A program made the translations under genes and the position numbers. DNA of 64,000 bases from Chinchilla lanigera (Eukaryota; Chordata; Mammalia; Rodentia; Chinchillidae). Positions within the stretch are counted from its first letter, which is position 1; each line of letters opens with the position of its first letter. Positions 8,847 to 23,800 of this stretch are shown here, piece after piece. The notes below the pieces were generated by a model. It was not told where the DNA came from. It searched no databases and worked only from the letters and a program-made list of their open reading frames with translations. The stretch is taken from the NCBI RefSeq assembly GCF_000276665.1, contig NW_004955425.1, forward strand, positions 20,779,890 through 20,843,889, read 5' to 3'.

Positions 8847-11800
8847 GTAATCAGCTGTTGATTAAATGCTATTTAATTTTTTTCCATTTTCATATAGTAT
8901 TTTTCTGTCACCTGAGGTTAAATTTGGACTATAGTGGATGTGAATGTTCCCAGATTCTGAGTAGATAGACAATTTTCACTCAAATAAAGTGTTTCTCTTT
9001 TTTTAATATTCTGCATAATGTGCATATTAGCATCCTTTATTTTCAACTCCACACCAGTCTGAAGAAGGAAAAGTTTATATGCAAAGTGTTGTGAATGAAA
9101 TTAATTTTTCCTTCCAGCTCTCTTTGTAACATATGCATCTGTGGCGTTGCACCAGTGTGCACTTCAGCTTTTTAGGAGAAAGGTATTATTTGAAGTTGAC
9201 AGCTAGGATCCATTGTGATTTTAATAGACCCTCCACTAAGTACTATTTTTGAAATGTGTGATTTTTTTCCCCCCAAAGAAAACAAGGTCCTTAGAAATAT
9301 TAGTTCAGTTTGAGATGTATAAGTCATTGAGATCTTACAGCCAAACTGTAATGGCTTATTCCCAAATTCTCACTATGTCACCTTTAGTTTTGACATTCCT
9401 AGAGCTGTAGGAATGAGGATGTTTTCTTTATTTCCCTATTTGCCTATGATGAGCATGTGGCAATAACCTAATTTGGCTATATGCTAATAGCAGTATGTGT
9501 TATGACCTTTGTACAGTATTTGAAGGGTTCACTTAAAAGCCTATGGCATCACTAAAAGTTCATTGCTGGCTTTATTCTGGCAAATAGGTCCTTCTGTGCT
9601 TCAGGTTTCAGGTGGCATGTTGCTATTACAAATGTAAGCACCCTGAGCAATGGTGAATTAGAGGACTAGCAAGCAATCACACAACTGGCCTGTACAATTA
9701 CATTGTGTGCGTTTCACTTAAGATATTTGCACCTAATTATAGCTTTTCTTTTGCAAATAAACTTTTAACCCTCAGAGAGGAGCAGCATGTTGAACTATGG
9801 CTGTGAATGTGGCAGAATTTTATCTCGTTTGTTCCCCAAATTGTGTAACTGGAACATGTTGACACTGAGAACCAAACCTTGCATTGCCCCCTGGTTTGGG
9901 TGGCTGCTGCGGGCCTCTGCTTCCTGCCTGTGCACAGAATTGCCATGTAGAGTTTCCACCAACCCACGAGTATTTACTGACTGTTTCTCACACAGTCAGC
10001 GGTGTGCTAGGTGCTGTGAAATGAATGAAAATGCCTGGTACAAATTCTCATGGGGCCTGGGCAAATAAATAGTAGTGATTTTCAAGATACATTAAACCAT
10101 TTTTCTTCTTCATACTGACCCATCCACCTCCTTTTTACATCCATCCCTTCCCCCAAACCTAGAAGAATGTGCTTAAAAACCCAGTTTGTACCTTCTTCTG
10201 TACTTTCTGTATTAGATGTGTCCGGCTCAGACCTAAAATGCTTTAAGTGAGAAATAGTTTCAGTGCTGCTGCTGTGTGTAAATGGCTCTTCAGTTTGGAG
10301 GCAGGATGTGAGAGAGAGAAACGGGCCACATACAGAGACTGAAAGATGTGAATCCCGGTGTTACATCTCTCACCTTTGCTAAGAAATAGGCTTGGAGGGT
10401 GCTGTTTATCCTTATGTTTATTTTGTTAGCCTGTGTGGGTCCTGTCACCTGAAATACATTTCAGAAGTAAATATACCGTGTGTTGGTTTTGGGAACCACG
10501 GCAGCAGGGACTGTGGCTGTTTTTTTGAAGTAAGCGCTTGTGGGTGGCCGGATTCCCTCTGCCCTGCGAGCCAGACTCAGTCAGGGCTGACTTTCCATCT
10601 GTCCTTACTAATTGTCCTACAAGACTAGGAAAATACTCCAAAAGGAAAAATGAATTGTTTAATGTTAGCATTTAAAGTTTTTAAAAAATTGTGTTAGATA
10701 GTAATTCTTTTCCCTCTTCCAAAGAAAACTTTCTCTTCTACATAGTACAAATGTTTAAAAACTTTCAGATTTTAAGTTTAGCTGTGTAAAGTTCACCTGG
10801 AGCAGATGTAGAATAGTATAGAACCCTAGAAGAGGTGCTAAGTGTGTTTTGGGAGGGTGAGAGGAGAGTGCAACTTTCGGCTTGGGGCCGCCCAGGTGAA
10901 GCCTTGCCTTAAAGGGTCTCACTTATGTTTATTTTGTTCTCCCCCAAGGGATCTACTCAGTGGGTTTCCTTTGTTATTCTCTGTCTCTATCTCTTTACTG
11001 GGCCTTGTGGCAGAGACCTTGTTCCTCTCCTTTGATGCTGGACTCTTAGGTCTTCAATCTCGCGAGTCCCCTTGCTAGGATGGATGCTTCGATTTTTCAC
11101 CTTCACCCTTGGTTAGGAAACAGATGAGTGCACAACATGATGGGGGATTGGTGTGGAACTGGAGGCTTCTTCCGTTCTGCTCTGAGCCTTGCCAGTACTG
11201 TGTCCAGTTGCAGGGCTGCAGTTTATCTCACATCTCCCCTCTAAAGAGAGGCTGTTACCCACCCTGATGCTCATACTCCTTCCATCCCTTCAGAACTTCC
11301 CAGGTGTGATTAGTGATCTCAAAGCCCGTACTAGAGTCACCCTGCGCTCAAGTGGCAGTTGCTGAGGCACTTCAGTGGCCAGAATGGGCACATGGTGGCG
11401 GGTGGCCAGGTTGTGTGGGGCTGCTCAGCACAGCTGCCCAGCAAGACCTGCTGGTGATCACCAGTTATTGTCACACATAGATGGCAATTCGAGGCTGAGG
11501 TGGAGTTGCCCCAGGGGTGTGAACTTAGGCTTCTAAGCGGGACATAGTTTACACTTTCTCTAGGAAGAAACAATGATGTAAATGTTTTCCCACCTTGTGT
11601 GTGTGGCCCAGGTGCGGCGAGTAGGGGAGGGTATCTCCTTAGTGAGAGCCAATTTCAAGGTGTTGTTTGTTGGCTGAGAGTGTAAATCTTGGTCCCTGTA
11701 GAAAATCAGATAACATTGTCAGTTGGGTGTTTGAGCACAGTTTCATAAAGGAGTTAAGGAAAGCCTAGCAATGGCTTAGGAACCCAGGGGTAAGGAAGGC

Positions 11801-14800
11801 AGAGAGCCCTTTCCAGTCCTAGGGCTGAGGCCTGTGGTGGCCGGGAGCTCAGGTGCAGGGTGGTAGGAGGTGACTACACTGAATGTTGAATGTTTCTGTG
11901 TGACAACAATTGAGGCACATTGCCATTAGTGCCCCTGACATGCTGCCCCTTGCTTCAAACACACTTGTCCCATCGTTCTTGCCACTCTGAAGCAGCTCTG
12001 GAAGTCTGCTTTTGGGAGTGTCTTTACCAGGTCTAATGAAAATACAGCAAATGTAGCTGCCAAGTTCCATCCAACAGAAAGGCAGGCCCTAAAAATATTC
12101 TGCTGTGTTGTCATCCACCTTCTGTGCCTGGCCTGCCACTGTGCAATCCCAGCCTTCCCCAAAGTCAAAATGCTCTTGAAGGGTAAGTGTTTTGAGTTGA
12201 TTCAGGACATTGAGGCAGTTTCAACCTTAAAGCAAAAGACAGTCAAGAAAGAGGACTTCCAGAGCTGCTTCTGAAAGAGTCGAGAGCAGCGGGATGAGTG
12301 GGTTTGGAGTGAGGAGGAGTAATCCCAGGTTGACTAAGGGCAATGTGTCTTCTACTGTAATGATTTTGTTTTTTAATAAAAAGGAAATTGTCACGGTATT
12401 TTGGATCCTAACTTGTAGTTGCATAGGGTCAGCAGGGGCTGAGCTGCAGCCATAGATAGAGGTTCCTGCAGGGAGGCATGAGGGTGTGATGGGCTCCCTG
12501 CTTCTGAGCTCCTGCCGTTTTCCTAGGCTGACCCAAGCCAGAGGTCAGGGAAGAGGAAGTGTTCTGATGAAACACCTCCTGGTCCATGTGGTGTGGTGTA
12601 GAAGGTGGCCTGTGGACCTGGGAAGGTTAGTAACGCCTGTTCAGTATCACTAGTACCAACAGGGGCTGTCTTGTAGGGTCAAAAACAGTCATAGAGCTGG
12701 ATGTGGTGGCACACACTTGTAATCCCAGCATTCTGGGAGGCTGATGCCAGGAGGATTGCAAGTATGAGCCCAGCTTGTCCAATTTACCAAATTAGTGAGA
12801 CCCAAAATTAGCGAGACTGTGTCTCAAAATAAAAAATAAAGAAAGGGCTAAGGTTGTAGCTAAGAGTGAAAGCTTTGGGTTCAGTCCCCACCACTGCAAT
12901 AAACAAAGTAAAAATTTAAAAAAGAGACCAGATGTGGTGGTTCATACCTGTAATCCCAGCACTTTGGAGGCTGAGGCAGGAGAATCACTGTGAGTTTGAG
13001 GCCAGCCTGGACTACATACTGAGTTCAATGCCAGCTTAACTACAGAGTGAGACTCTGTCTCAAAACAAAACAAAACAAAGTATCAGAACTAGGAGTAGGA
13101 AGATGGTAACATCAAATGAGGTTGGGTGAAGGTTACAGAAGAGCTCTATACTCCTACAACTCACCGGTACATGTTCATCTACAGTCGTTTCACAATAAAA
13201 AGTATACGCACCAGGCAAGGTGGCGCATGCCTGTAATCCCAGCACCCCGGAGGCTGAGGCAAGGAGGATCACTGTGAGTTGGACTACAAAGTGAGCTCAA
13301 GGCCAGCCTGAACTGCATAGCAAGACCTTGTCCCAAAAAGACCGGAAAAAAAAAAAAGTATAGGCATCCTTGGGTGGGTGGGGTTGCACATTCCTGCATT
13401 CTGTACTTAGATTCTCGCTCCTTTGACCACTATGGGACACTTTCTAAGCATTTGGTTGTAAAATGTCATCACAGTAGTACAGTATCGGGAAGAACTGGGT
13501 GAACAAATATAAAGAAGTGTCAGTGGGTGTTAAACCAGGAATTTGTCTACAGGGGCCAATTGTAAAAAGAAAAACTGGAAACTTGAAGCGATGCAGCTGC
13601 AGGGCTCGGCTGTGGCAGCCCTGCTCTGCTCTTTGCTTCCTTCCTTTCTTGATGATGCTGATAGAGCGAAGAGCAAGTGGTGGGCGGTGCTGGCAGCATG
13701 GGGCCTGTGTGTCACTGCGGCAGCAGAGGACAGAACACTTGTATGTAGCTGTGCTTACATGTGTGCCTGAAGCAAGTAAACCACATAAGGGTCGTGATAG
13801 ACTTTTCTTTTCTCTCTCTCTCCCTTTTTATTTTGGAGACAGGGTCTCACTATGTAGTTCAGGCTGGCCTTGAACTTACTGTGTAGCCCAAGTTGGCCTC
13901 AAACACCTGGTGACCATTCTGCCTCAGAATCCTGAGTGCTAGGATTACAGGTGTGCACCACCATGCCCAGTTTGTAATTGGGATTGACATTGTTATATTA
14001 CAAATATTTATAGCCATTATTATGGTTTTTTTCTTTTCCTTCTGGGACCAGGAATCGAACTCACGGCCTTGTGCTTGTGAGGCAGGCGCTGTGCCTCTGA
14101 GCTAAATGCCCAGCCCATTTATAGCCATTGTGAAGCCTGAATTTTTTAAATGCTCCATCTGAGTTTCTTTCTGAGTAACATGTAGTAAATATTATTCGAG
14201 TACATACCAAATGCTGGAGCGGTAATGTTAAATGTACCAATGTGTTTCCTGCCTTCAGGAGATTAAATGCTGCTGAGGAAAGGCAAGGAGAAAAAAGAAC
14301 ACATTATAAATTGTGGCACATGGATCGAAAGGCAGAAACACAAGTGGGAAACTGGGGGAAAATCATTTAAAGTGACATATTTGGTATCTTTTGAGCACTA
14401 TTCCCTTATATTGTGTATTATTACATACATTAATGTTGGTTTAAAAGGAACACATGAGATACAGTTGAGATACCTTGTTTATTTATTTATTTTTATTTTT
14501 TATTTTTTGGTCTTTGAGACAGGGTCTCACTATGCAGTTCAGGCTGGCCTTGAGCTTACTTTGTAGTCCAGGTTGGCCTGAAACTTGCAGTGATCATCCT
14601 GCCTCAGCCTCTTGAGTGCTGGGAATACAGGTGTGTGCCACCATGCCTGGCCCACCTTATTTACTTTTTTATTTTATTTTATTTATTTTTTTGGTTTTTT
14701 TTTTTTCTGGTACTAGGAATCGAACTCACGACCTTGCGCTTGCCAGGCAGGCGCTGGGCCACTGAGCTAAATCCCCAGCCCTCACCATATTTATTTTTAA

Positions 14801-17800
14801 AACCCAGGAAACTACAGGAAATGGAAGATAACAGAGTTGCTATAGATGTGAGTTTTTTGTTTGTTTGCACACTTAGCTACAACTTTGTTTCAGTTAACAA
14901 AACAAATCATTGACTGTATGATAGTTTTTCTTTTTAAGCTGGTAATAAGGCAACATTGTATCACTTATTGCAACATGTTGGCAAACTTAAAAGAGCCTGG
15001 GAAGTAATGGTAGGTTCTGTGATCTCACTTACCTGTGAGGCTGAGGCAGGAGGATCACAAATTTGAGGTCAGACTAAGTGATTTAGTCAGAACCTGTCTC
15101 AAAATGAAAAGGGCCAGGGGTGTAGCTAAGTGGCTACAACAATCCTGAGGTCTATCCCTGGTACTATCGAGAAAAGATAGGATAAATATTAAATTTGAAG
15201 CTGGATGTGGTGATGCACAGCTGTGATCCCACAGCTCAGAAGGCTGAGGCAGAAGGACCACTTCTTAAGGCAAGCCTGGGCTGCATAGCAAGATTCTGTG
15301 TAAAAAAAAAAAAAACAAAATAGCTTGACCATTGCTGCGTGTACCATTTTGTTAGAAGGCTTCACTGTGAAGGGCAAATAATCCACACTTTTGAGTATAA
15401 TGGGCCAGGGGACAAAAATTTGGTGTGGGTGGTAAGCGACTCCACATGAGATACACGGTTTCTAAACGATTGGAAGAAGATAACTTCAGAACACCAGGGA
15501 GTCACATAAATTTAATAACTTAGTTTTGTGACTCAACACATGGTGTATTTCTCTTTATGCCACACGCTGGTGAAAACTCTCGACGTGCAGCGTTATTCAC
15601 GCGACCAAAGGCCCGCGCACTTCAGACCCGCGGAGCCGGAAGCTGCAGCCCCAGAGGCCTCGCCTGGTCCGGGCGCTCACTCAGTCACTCGCCGCCCAGC
15701 TCAGTTTGCGGAGCCTCCAGCTGCCCGATCGGGGCTTTCTAGGACTGATCCTAAACAAACCAGTGAACACAAGCTGAAGTGGGGTTGGACAGGCTGGAGG
15801 AAAATTTCATCCAGGCTACGAAGAATAAAAAGTATGTGAAGTCACCTTTGTAGTGCACAGAACACAGGCCTGTGTCTTGAGTACTGGCACTTAATGTTGT
15901 GATGGTGGTGTGGTGTTTTTGTTTGAGGCTCGGTATTGCCGTGGGTGGAGTTCGGGCTGGCCTGGAGCTCGCCTCGCTCAGTACATAGCCCAGGCTGGCC
16001 TGCGGCGCCCAGCGACCCTGTCAGCCTGGCAGGTGTGCGCCACCGCATCGGACGGCCACAGTGGTTTTCAAAGGGAGAGGTGCTACTGTTTTACCATCCA
16101 TGTTTAACATGTATTGATGTCACATGAATTTGGTGAAAATACAAATTATTCTCACAATTCCTGGAAGTCAAGCATTCAATGATATGCTTATCTTAGGAAC
16201 GCAGCTATTTTAAATTACCGAATGGCTGTTTTAAATATGTGTATCTCTTTTCACATGGGCGAATTTAGTTTGAAATAGGATGTATGCACACAGCCATATG
16301 AAATGAAAGAATTGGGAAGCTGATGAGTTAATGAAAACGTTTAGAGCAAAATAAAAGATAGACTGGGGAGTGAGGTCGGTGTTTTGCAAACTCAAAGGGG
16401 ATCTGGAGCTGTCGGGGAGATGACACCACTCAGGTGTGTTGTGTACCTGCAGCAGCTCCCCAGCATGCGTGTGGTCCTTCTGTAGCACAGATGTGTACTA
16501 ACAGATGAAAGCAGTATTTGGTACAGCCCAGCACACAGTGACCCAGCATAGCCAAAGGGACGTGTTACTGACATACTAGTGAACCATTTAGGAGTATGTA
16601 CTTGCTAGCAGTATAGTGATAACTGCCTTTTATAGAAATATTAGCTTATATCCTCCCCTCAAGAAAACACTTTTTCTTTCATTTTCAAATGTCATTTCTG
16701 CTTCTGAAAATTTGTGCCTTTCTCTTTTGATGGTGTTCTGGGTGGAACTCAGGGCTTCAGAGTGCCAGGCAAGTGCTCTACCACTGAGCTCCACACCTGT
16801 GTCTTATTTTACAAAGGAGAAATGTTTCCACTTAATATCTGAGTATTCAGTTATATTTCTCCTTATAACTGTACTCTTTAAATAAGCTTTAAATTATTCT
16901 AAACATTACTGAAAACTATAAGGAAGTATCTAAAATGTTCTGAGCATTTACATTTTTTATGTGGCAGATATTAGGACTTTTGATTACTCTCTACGTTTTG
17001 TTTGTTTTTGGTCTGTTTGAGATAAGGTCTCGCTGTGCAGTTCAGGCTGGGCTTGAGCTCACTTTGTAGCCCAGGCTGACCTCGAACTCACAATGATCCT
17101 CCTGCCCTATCTCCAGAGTGCTGGGATTATAGACATGCACCCCCACGCCCTGCTTCTACTTTTAAATATTGTTACCATCATCATCGTTTTTTTTTTCTGA
17201 GGCAAGGTCTCTTTATGTAGTTGAGGCTGGCCTTGAGCTCTTGTCCATCCTCCTGCCTCAGCCTCCTGAGTGCTGAGATCACAGGCACTATTTTTTAATT
17301 TTAACTCTGCATTTTGAGATGTCAGCAGCAACAAAAGGAAGGTATGTGACTCTGGGAAATTCAGTTGAACAATCTGAGACCCATTATCTGTGTCTGTTAA
17401 ATGGAAACAGGAAATAACCCATGGGATTGTTGGTACATTTTTTTTCTTTTGAGACAGGTTCTCACTATGTAGCCCAGGCTGGCCTCCAATTCCTGGCAAT
17501 CCTCCTGCCTTAGCCTCCTGAGTTCTGGGATTGCATGTGTGTGCCACCATGCCCAGCTATTGGTAGATTATTATTATTATAAATAAAATGTAGGGGCTGG
17601 GGATTTAGCTCAGCGGCACAGCACCTGCCTGGAAGTGCAAGGTCGTGAGTTCGATTCCCGGTACTGGAAAAAAAACCCCCCCCCCCCCGCCCCCAAAAGA
17701 TAAAATAAATAAAATGTAGTACATTTATCCCATGCATAGTGGATGTTCAAAACATGTTGCTATCATCATTGTTACTGTTCTTACTGTGATTAGTAGGTAA

Positions 17801-20800
17801 AATAAAAGCTTTATAAACTATTGAAGTGCTCAGGTGTTGAGTCCCCTCTTTTCTGTAACTCTTTTCAGGGGAGGAGCAGCTTTCACCACTTCTGTCAGAG
17901 TAATATGGTCAGCAGAGCAGTCAGGCCATTAGTTGAACAGATGAAGAGTTGGTAGATAGAATACCCTAGATTTAGTCAGGTCTGAGCCCTACAAATTAGT
18001 GTACTGGCCAGGCGTGGGAGTGAATGACTGCAATCACAGCTGCTCTGGAGGCTGAGGCGGGAAGATCAGTTTGAGACTAACTTAGGCAACATAGAGAGAC
18101 CCTGTCTCCAAAAAAAAAAAAACAAGCCTTTTGCCTGCCACTAAATGCCTCTCCTCTGCTGTGTCACCCTGCCTTGGAGCCAGCCGGTTACCACCTGAAA
18201 CCTCTATAAATTGTGAGCTAAATAAACCTTTCCTCCCTTTAAAAAAAAACAAAAACCTGCTATAGCTAGGGATATAACTCAGTGGCACCACACCTGCCTG
18301 GCAAGTGCAAGGTTCTGAGTTTGACTCCTGGTTAAAAAAAAAAGCCAAAACAAAACAAAAAAAACCTCCAAAAAACTGATATTAGTTCACATTAAAGCAA
18401 AGTGTCATTCTCATCTCGTCCAGGCTGGCTAAGTGGGTGGTTCTGTTTCAGCCGCCTGAGTCCTGGAGTCCCGGGCGTTCTCCAGGGCGGCCGGGGCCTC
18501 TGCAGGAGAACGCGTGCTTCTCAGGCACTGTGGGCTGGTGAGAGACATGAGCTGATCCGCGGGATCGGAATGGGCGGTGCGGGAGGAGAGAGGAAGATGT
18601 ACTATGGTATTTATGGGGGTGGCCAGTGACAAAAACATTATTGCATTATGTACTGGTGAATTTTAGAAGAATATTTGCTGGTTAAAATAAGAACTGAAGC
18701 TGGGCATGGTGGCACACCCCTGTAATCCCAGCATGCTGGAAGCTGAGACAGGAGGATCACCATGAGTTCAAGGCCAGCCTGGGCTACATAAGTGAGTTCA
18801 AGGCCAGCTTGCACTACATAGTGAGACCCTGTCTCAAAAAACCAAAAATAATATAAAACCTGGATTCAAAAGGTTAATGTGTCCCTGACTCTATAAATTT
18901 TGGTTTTTACGCTCCCTGGATAGACAGTGTGGAAAACTGCAGCCCAGAACTTGAGTCAGAAATGTGATCAGGCCGGGCCCAGGCTGTCCTTGAACTCGAA
19001 GTGATCCTCCTGCCTCAGCCTCCTGAGTGCTGAGATTATAGGCATGTTCCGCCATGCAGGCCTCCTATTTATTTAAAGCCTCTGATATTTGATCACTTCA
19101 CTAAAACAAGTTAGGACTGTCAAGATTCAAAGTTACTTGGGCCCATTTCTGAAGATGCTGTGTGCTATAACAAGAGGTAAGGTTATAACATAAATGCTGG
19201 CAGTGTACTTTTTTTTTTGTTTTTTTTCTGGTACCGGGAATTGAACTCACGACCTTGTGCTTGCCAGGCAGGTGCTGTGCCACTGAGCTACATCCCCAGC
19301 CCTGGCAGTCTACTTGCTGCTCAGTGTAGTTTCTACATTTTCTAATTAATTAATTTCTATAGTTTTCTAATTTCTGCTAACTGATTTCCTCACTGGAGCA
19401 CCCTGCTTAGTAGAATTTCTAGGCAAAAATTGTGAAGATTAATTTGGTCATGGCCAGGGCAGCAAAACGTTATAAATAATATATGTTTCTAGTTTGATGT
19501 TTCAGTCAGAAAACTTAGTCATGCTGGGTGTGATGGCGCACGCCTGTAATCCCAGTACTTGGGAGGCTGAGGCAGGAGGATCCTTGCAAGTTTGATAACA
19601 GCCTGGGCTACAATGTGAGCTCAAGGCCAGCCTGAACTGCATAGCGAGACCTGTCTCAAAAAGATAAAAAGTAAATAAAGAAAGAAAACAAAGAAAACTT
19701 AGTCATATTTATTACCTAAGACATGTAAAACTGCATAACTGCATCCTGCCCTCCCACTTCTTTCTCAGGATTTAGTGAGAATTTTTTTTTTTTTTTTTGA
19801 AACAGAGTCTCACTATGTAGTTCAGACTGCCCTTGAACTTTGGTGATCCTCCTGCCTCAGCCTTCCAAGTGCTGGGTTACAGATGTATGTCGTTATACTT
19901 GTCTTAAAAATGTTTTTGACACAATTTCTTTCTTTTTTGGGGGATACTGGGAACCGAGCTCAGGACCTTGTGCTTACGAGGCAGATGCTGTGATGCTGAG
20001 CTATATCACCAGCCCCATAATTTCTTTTGTTTTTCTTCTTTCTTGAGACAGGGTCTCGCTATGCAGTTCAGGCTGGCCTTGAGCTCACTTTGTAGTCCAG
20101 GCTGGTCTTGAACTCACAATGATCCCAGTGCTGGGATTACAGGCGTGCACCACTATGCCCGGCTGTCATAATTTCAAACATAAAGAAAACTATAGGGATA
20201 CTACAGAGTGCTCCCATATATACTCTTCTCTCAAATTCCTGAGTTTGCTTTCTCTCTCTCAATAGATATAAATACAGGGTTTTTTTTTTACCCATCTCCA
20301 AATTCTTTGAAAGTAAATTTCAGAAATCATGTCCCTTTAACCCTAAATACTGCAGCATATATTTCCTGCAGTTGAGGACATCACATAACTACACAACTTA
20401 CATAGCTACATTATGAAGACCAAACTACGAAAGTTAACATTGATAGGATGTTGTGCTGTTTTTATTGAATCTACTGATCAGAAGTCTTGTGATTTCACAG
20501 TTGTCTTTGTTAATCTCTTGTATATCAAACAATAATCTTGTCAGGTTCTGAATTCAGTTGTCTCTTAGTATTCTTAAGTAGATATTTTCAGAGAGCACAA
20601 ATCAGATGTTTTCCTTTTTTCTGTTTTTGTCGTTTTGAGACAGGATCTGTCATTATAGTCTAGTCTGGCCTTGAACTTACTGTACCCTAGGCTGGCCCGA
20701 AACTTACAGTGATTTTCCTATCTCAGCCTCCCAAGTCCTGGGATTACAGGTGTGTGCCACAATGCCCAGCTACTCGTCAGTGTGGAACGTCCCTCCATGT

Positions 20801-23800
20801 GGCTTTATGTTTGCCCATGATGAGATTCAGTTACTCATTTTTAGTAAGGATTCTACAGAAGTGAGCTGTGTTCTCTGCACATCACACCTACCTGCCCACA
20901 ACATCAGTTTGCCTCGCTGTCATTTTAACCTTTGTCAGGTAGGTCAGGTTGTGTTTGCCAAGTGACTGCAAAGACCGTTAAGGTAAGCCTTTTGCATTTT
21001 GCAGTTGCATAATCCCTCAAGGAATTACTTTAAGGTCAGTAAAGTTCTTTGTGGTGGGGGTGTTGCTCAGTGAGAGAGCTTGGCCAGTATGCCTGAGGCC
21101 TTAGGTTTGATTTCCAGCACTGAAAAAACACAAACAACCAAATGAAAAACTATGCCAGTGTTCTATTTCTCTCTCACGCCTCCCTCCCTCTGTCTCTCTC
21201 TCCCTCTCTCTGTCTCTTTCTTTCTCTGGGGATTGAATCTAGAGCTCCATATATGCTAGGCAAATACTGTAGTCCTGAACTACATTCCCAGCCCTTTTTA
21301 TTTTATTTTGAGACAAGGTCTTGCTAAGTTGCCCAGGCTGACCTTTAACTTTCGATCCCCCTGCCTCAGCTTCCTGAGTGGCTAGAATTACAGGTGTGTA
21401 CCACCAAATCTGGCTGTGGACTTTATTTTAGCCCAAATACTCTATTTGATACTGCATTCTGTGTGTGTGCACTACTTTTGAGCATAGAAATGGCAAATGT
21501 CTTCAGTTTTAAAGAGTAGATAAATAAAAGTTAAGTAAAAGTGAAAAATATCTGTGGCTGTATTCAGTGTCTTGTGGTGAGACGGGTGACTGCAGTGAGA
21601 AAGTGGACTCAGGTCCTGTACTTTGGTCTGCAGCCTTCGTACTTGGGGTACTGAAGGGAGAAAGGAGCTATTGGGGCGAAGGCGCAAGGTAGACAAAATT
21701 CCAAAGGAATGTGAGCCAGACTTCATTCTTCCTTTATCTCCCCTTTTCCTGCTCTTGTCTTCCTGCAATCTTATCTTACCAGGAATTTTGAACAAAGAAT
21801 GAAGCCCAGCCTTGAGAAACTCAGGAGGACAAAGTAAAACAGAAGGTAACTGATTGATCAGCAGCCTGCTCTTCCAGTGCAGGGCTAGTGGCTTTGAAGA
21901 GAAGCAAAAAGATTTACAGGCCCGATAGGAAGGAAATACCATCCAATGTCCAGCAGGACAAGCTCCAGAAACAAAGCCACAAACATTACCTTGTTACCTT
22001 TCAGTGAATTTACAGCCTATCTGGCCCATAACCAAGGTATACTGCTATCTGCAAGTCAGGTGAATGCAAATTAATCACTGTGATTTAAAAAGAAAATATA
22101 TTGAGCTCACTTAAAAATAGTCATTTTAAATTATAAAAATAACACACTAGCCAGGCATGGTGGTATATACCTGTAATCCCGACTCTCTGGGAGACAGAGG
22201 TAGGAAAATCACAAGTTTGAGCCCAGCCTTGGAAATTTAGTGACTTAGTGAGACCCTGTCTCAAAATAAAAATTTTAAAAAGTGCTGAGGATAGAGCTCA
22301 GTGCAAAGTTCAATCCCTAGCACGAGTAAGAATAATGGTAAATTTTTAAAACTAGTCTAAAAAGGTAAAATGAAAATGCACAAAGAAAAAGCAAGCTTTC
22401 AGCCGGGCATGGTGGCACACAACTGTAATCCCAGCATTGGGGAGGCTGAGGCAGGCGGATCTTTGGGAGTTTGAGACCAGCCTGGGCTACAAAGTGAGCT
22501 CAAGCCCAGCCTGAACTGCATAACAAGAGATCCTGTCTCAAAAAGACAAAAAAGGAAAAGGAAAAGAAGAAGCAAGCTTTCCCTGTGCCCCCGAGGGTCC
22601 AAACACGCATGCCACCTGCCCCGTGCTGCTCAGCGCTGCCCTGCGCCACAGTCAGCTGCCTGGAGGAGCCAGGTGGAGCAGAAGCAGTGCCCTCCTTTCC
22701 AGAGGGTGTCTATTGTGGGCTGACCAATTGCTGTGCACACCCGAGGGGTCTCCTGGGCGCAGTGTGGGCTAGCCCCGTCCCCTCGGGTACTTACTGCTGT
22801 GGTGAGCACATTTCAAGTGTCCCCCTCGGAAATGTGCAGCGCTGACGTGAGCTCTCTCTGCGCTGATGTGCAGGCAGTTTGGGAGTGCATTCATCAGTGA
22901 GATATGCAAACTGTCACTGTGTTTTTAAACCAGTTTTGATGAACACATGGCAAAAACCCAGTCTGTAACCCAGCGCGCTTTTTCTGGCCTGCTCCTAGCC
23001 AGTCGCCTGTGCAAGTAGCCAGCGGTCTGGTCTCCATCACCAGCCCCAGGGTTAGTGCTGTGCCCTGTGCCTCTGCCATTAGTGGAGCTGTATACAGGTT
23101 ATACCTTTCTGTGTCTTGCTTTTTTTACTCAAGATTAAATGGATAATCGGTATAAATATTCTTGGCTTTTTGTTTGTGGGACTAGAGATTGAACATCAGG
23201 CCTCAGCACTGAGTCACACCCTGAGCCCTTTGTCTGATTTTTAATTTTGAGCCTGAATTTTGCGAAGTTGCACAGCTTAGGTTCAAAATTTTGATTCTCC
23301 TTCCTCAACCTTTCAAAGTGCTGAGACTATAAACATCTGCCACATCACCCAGCTTCTCAAAATGAATATCCTTACATTTGCATTATTGTTTTTTTGACAC
23401 AGGGTCTCACTATATAGTTTAGACTGGCCTTGAACTCACTATGTAGCCCAGGCTGGCCTTGAACTTGAGGGATCCTCATGCCTCAGCCTCCCAGTGCTGG
23501 GATTACTGGTGTGTGCCACCAGGCATGGCTATAGTTGTTTGTTTGTTTGTTTTTTGTCTTTTTGAGACAGGGTCTTGCTATACAGTTCAGGCTGGCCTTG
23601 GGCTCACTTTGTAGCCCAGGCTGGTCACAAACTCACAACGATTCTCCTGCCTCAGGCTCCCAAGTGTAATTTTTTTTTTAAAAAAGTTTTATTTTATCCA
23701 GTCTCCAGAACTTGAGAAATACTTATTGTTTAAGCAAAGAAATCCCAGCTTGCTTGCTTGCTTGCTTGCTTGCTTTATTTTATTTAGTTTTTGTCTTTTT

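Noticed and set aside
17107..17550. 147-codon reverse frame
   Set aside because: Two-thirds is translated B1 sequence ([17 protein letters not shown] type), seen repeatedly in this window.
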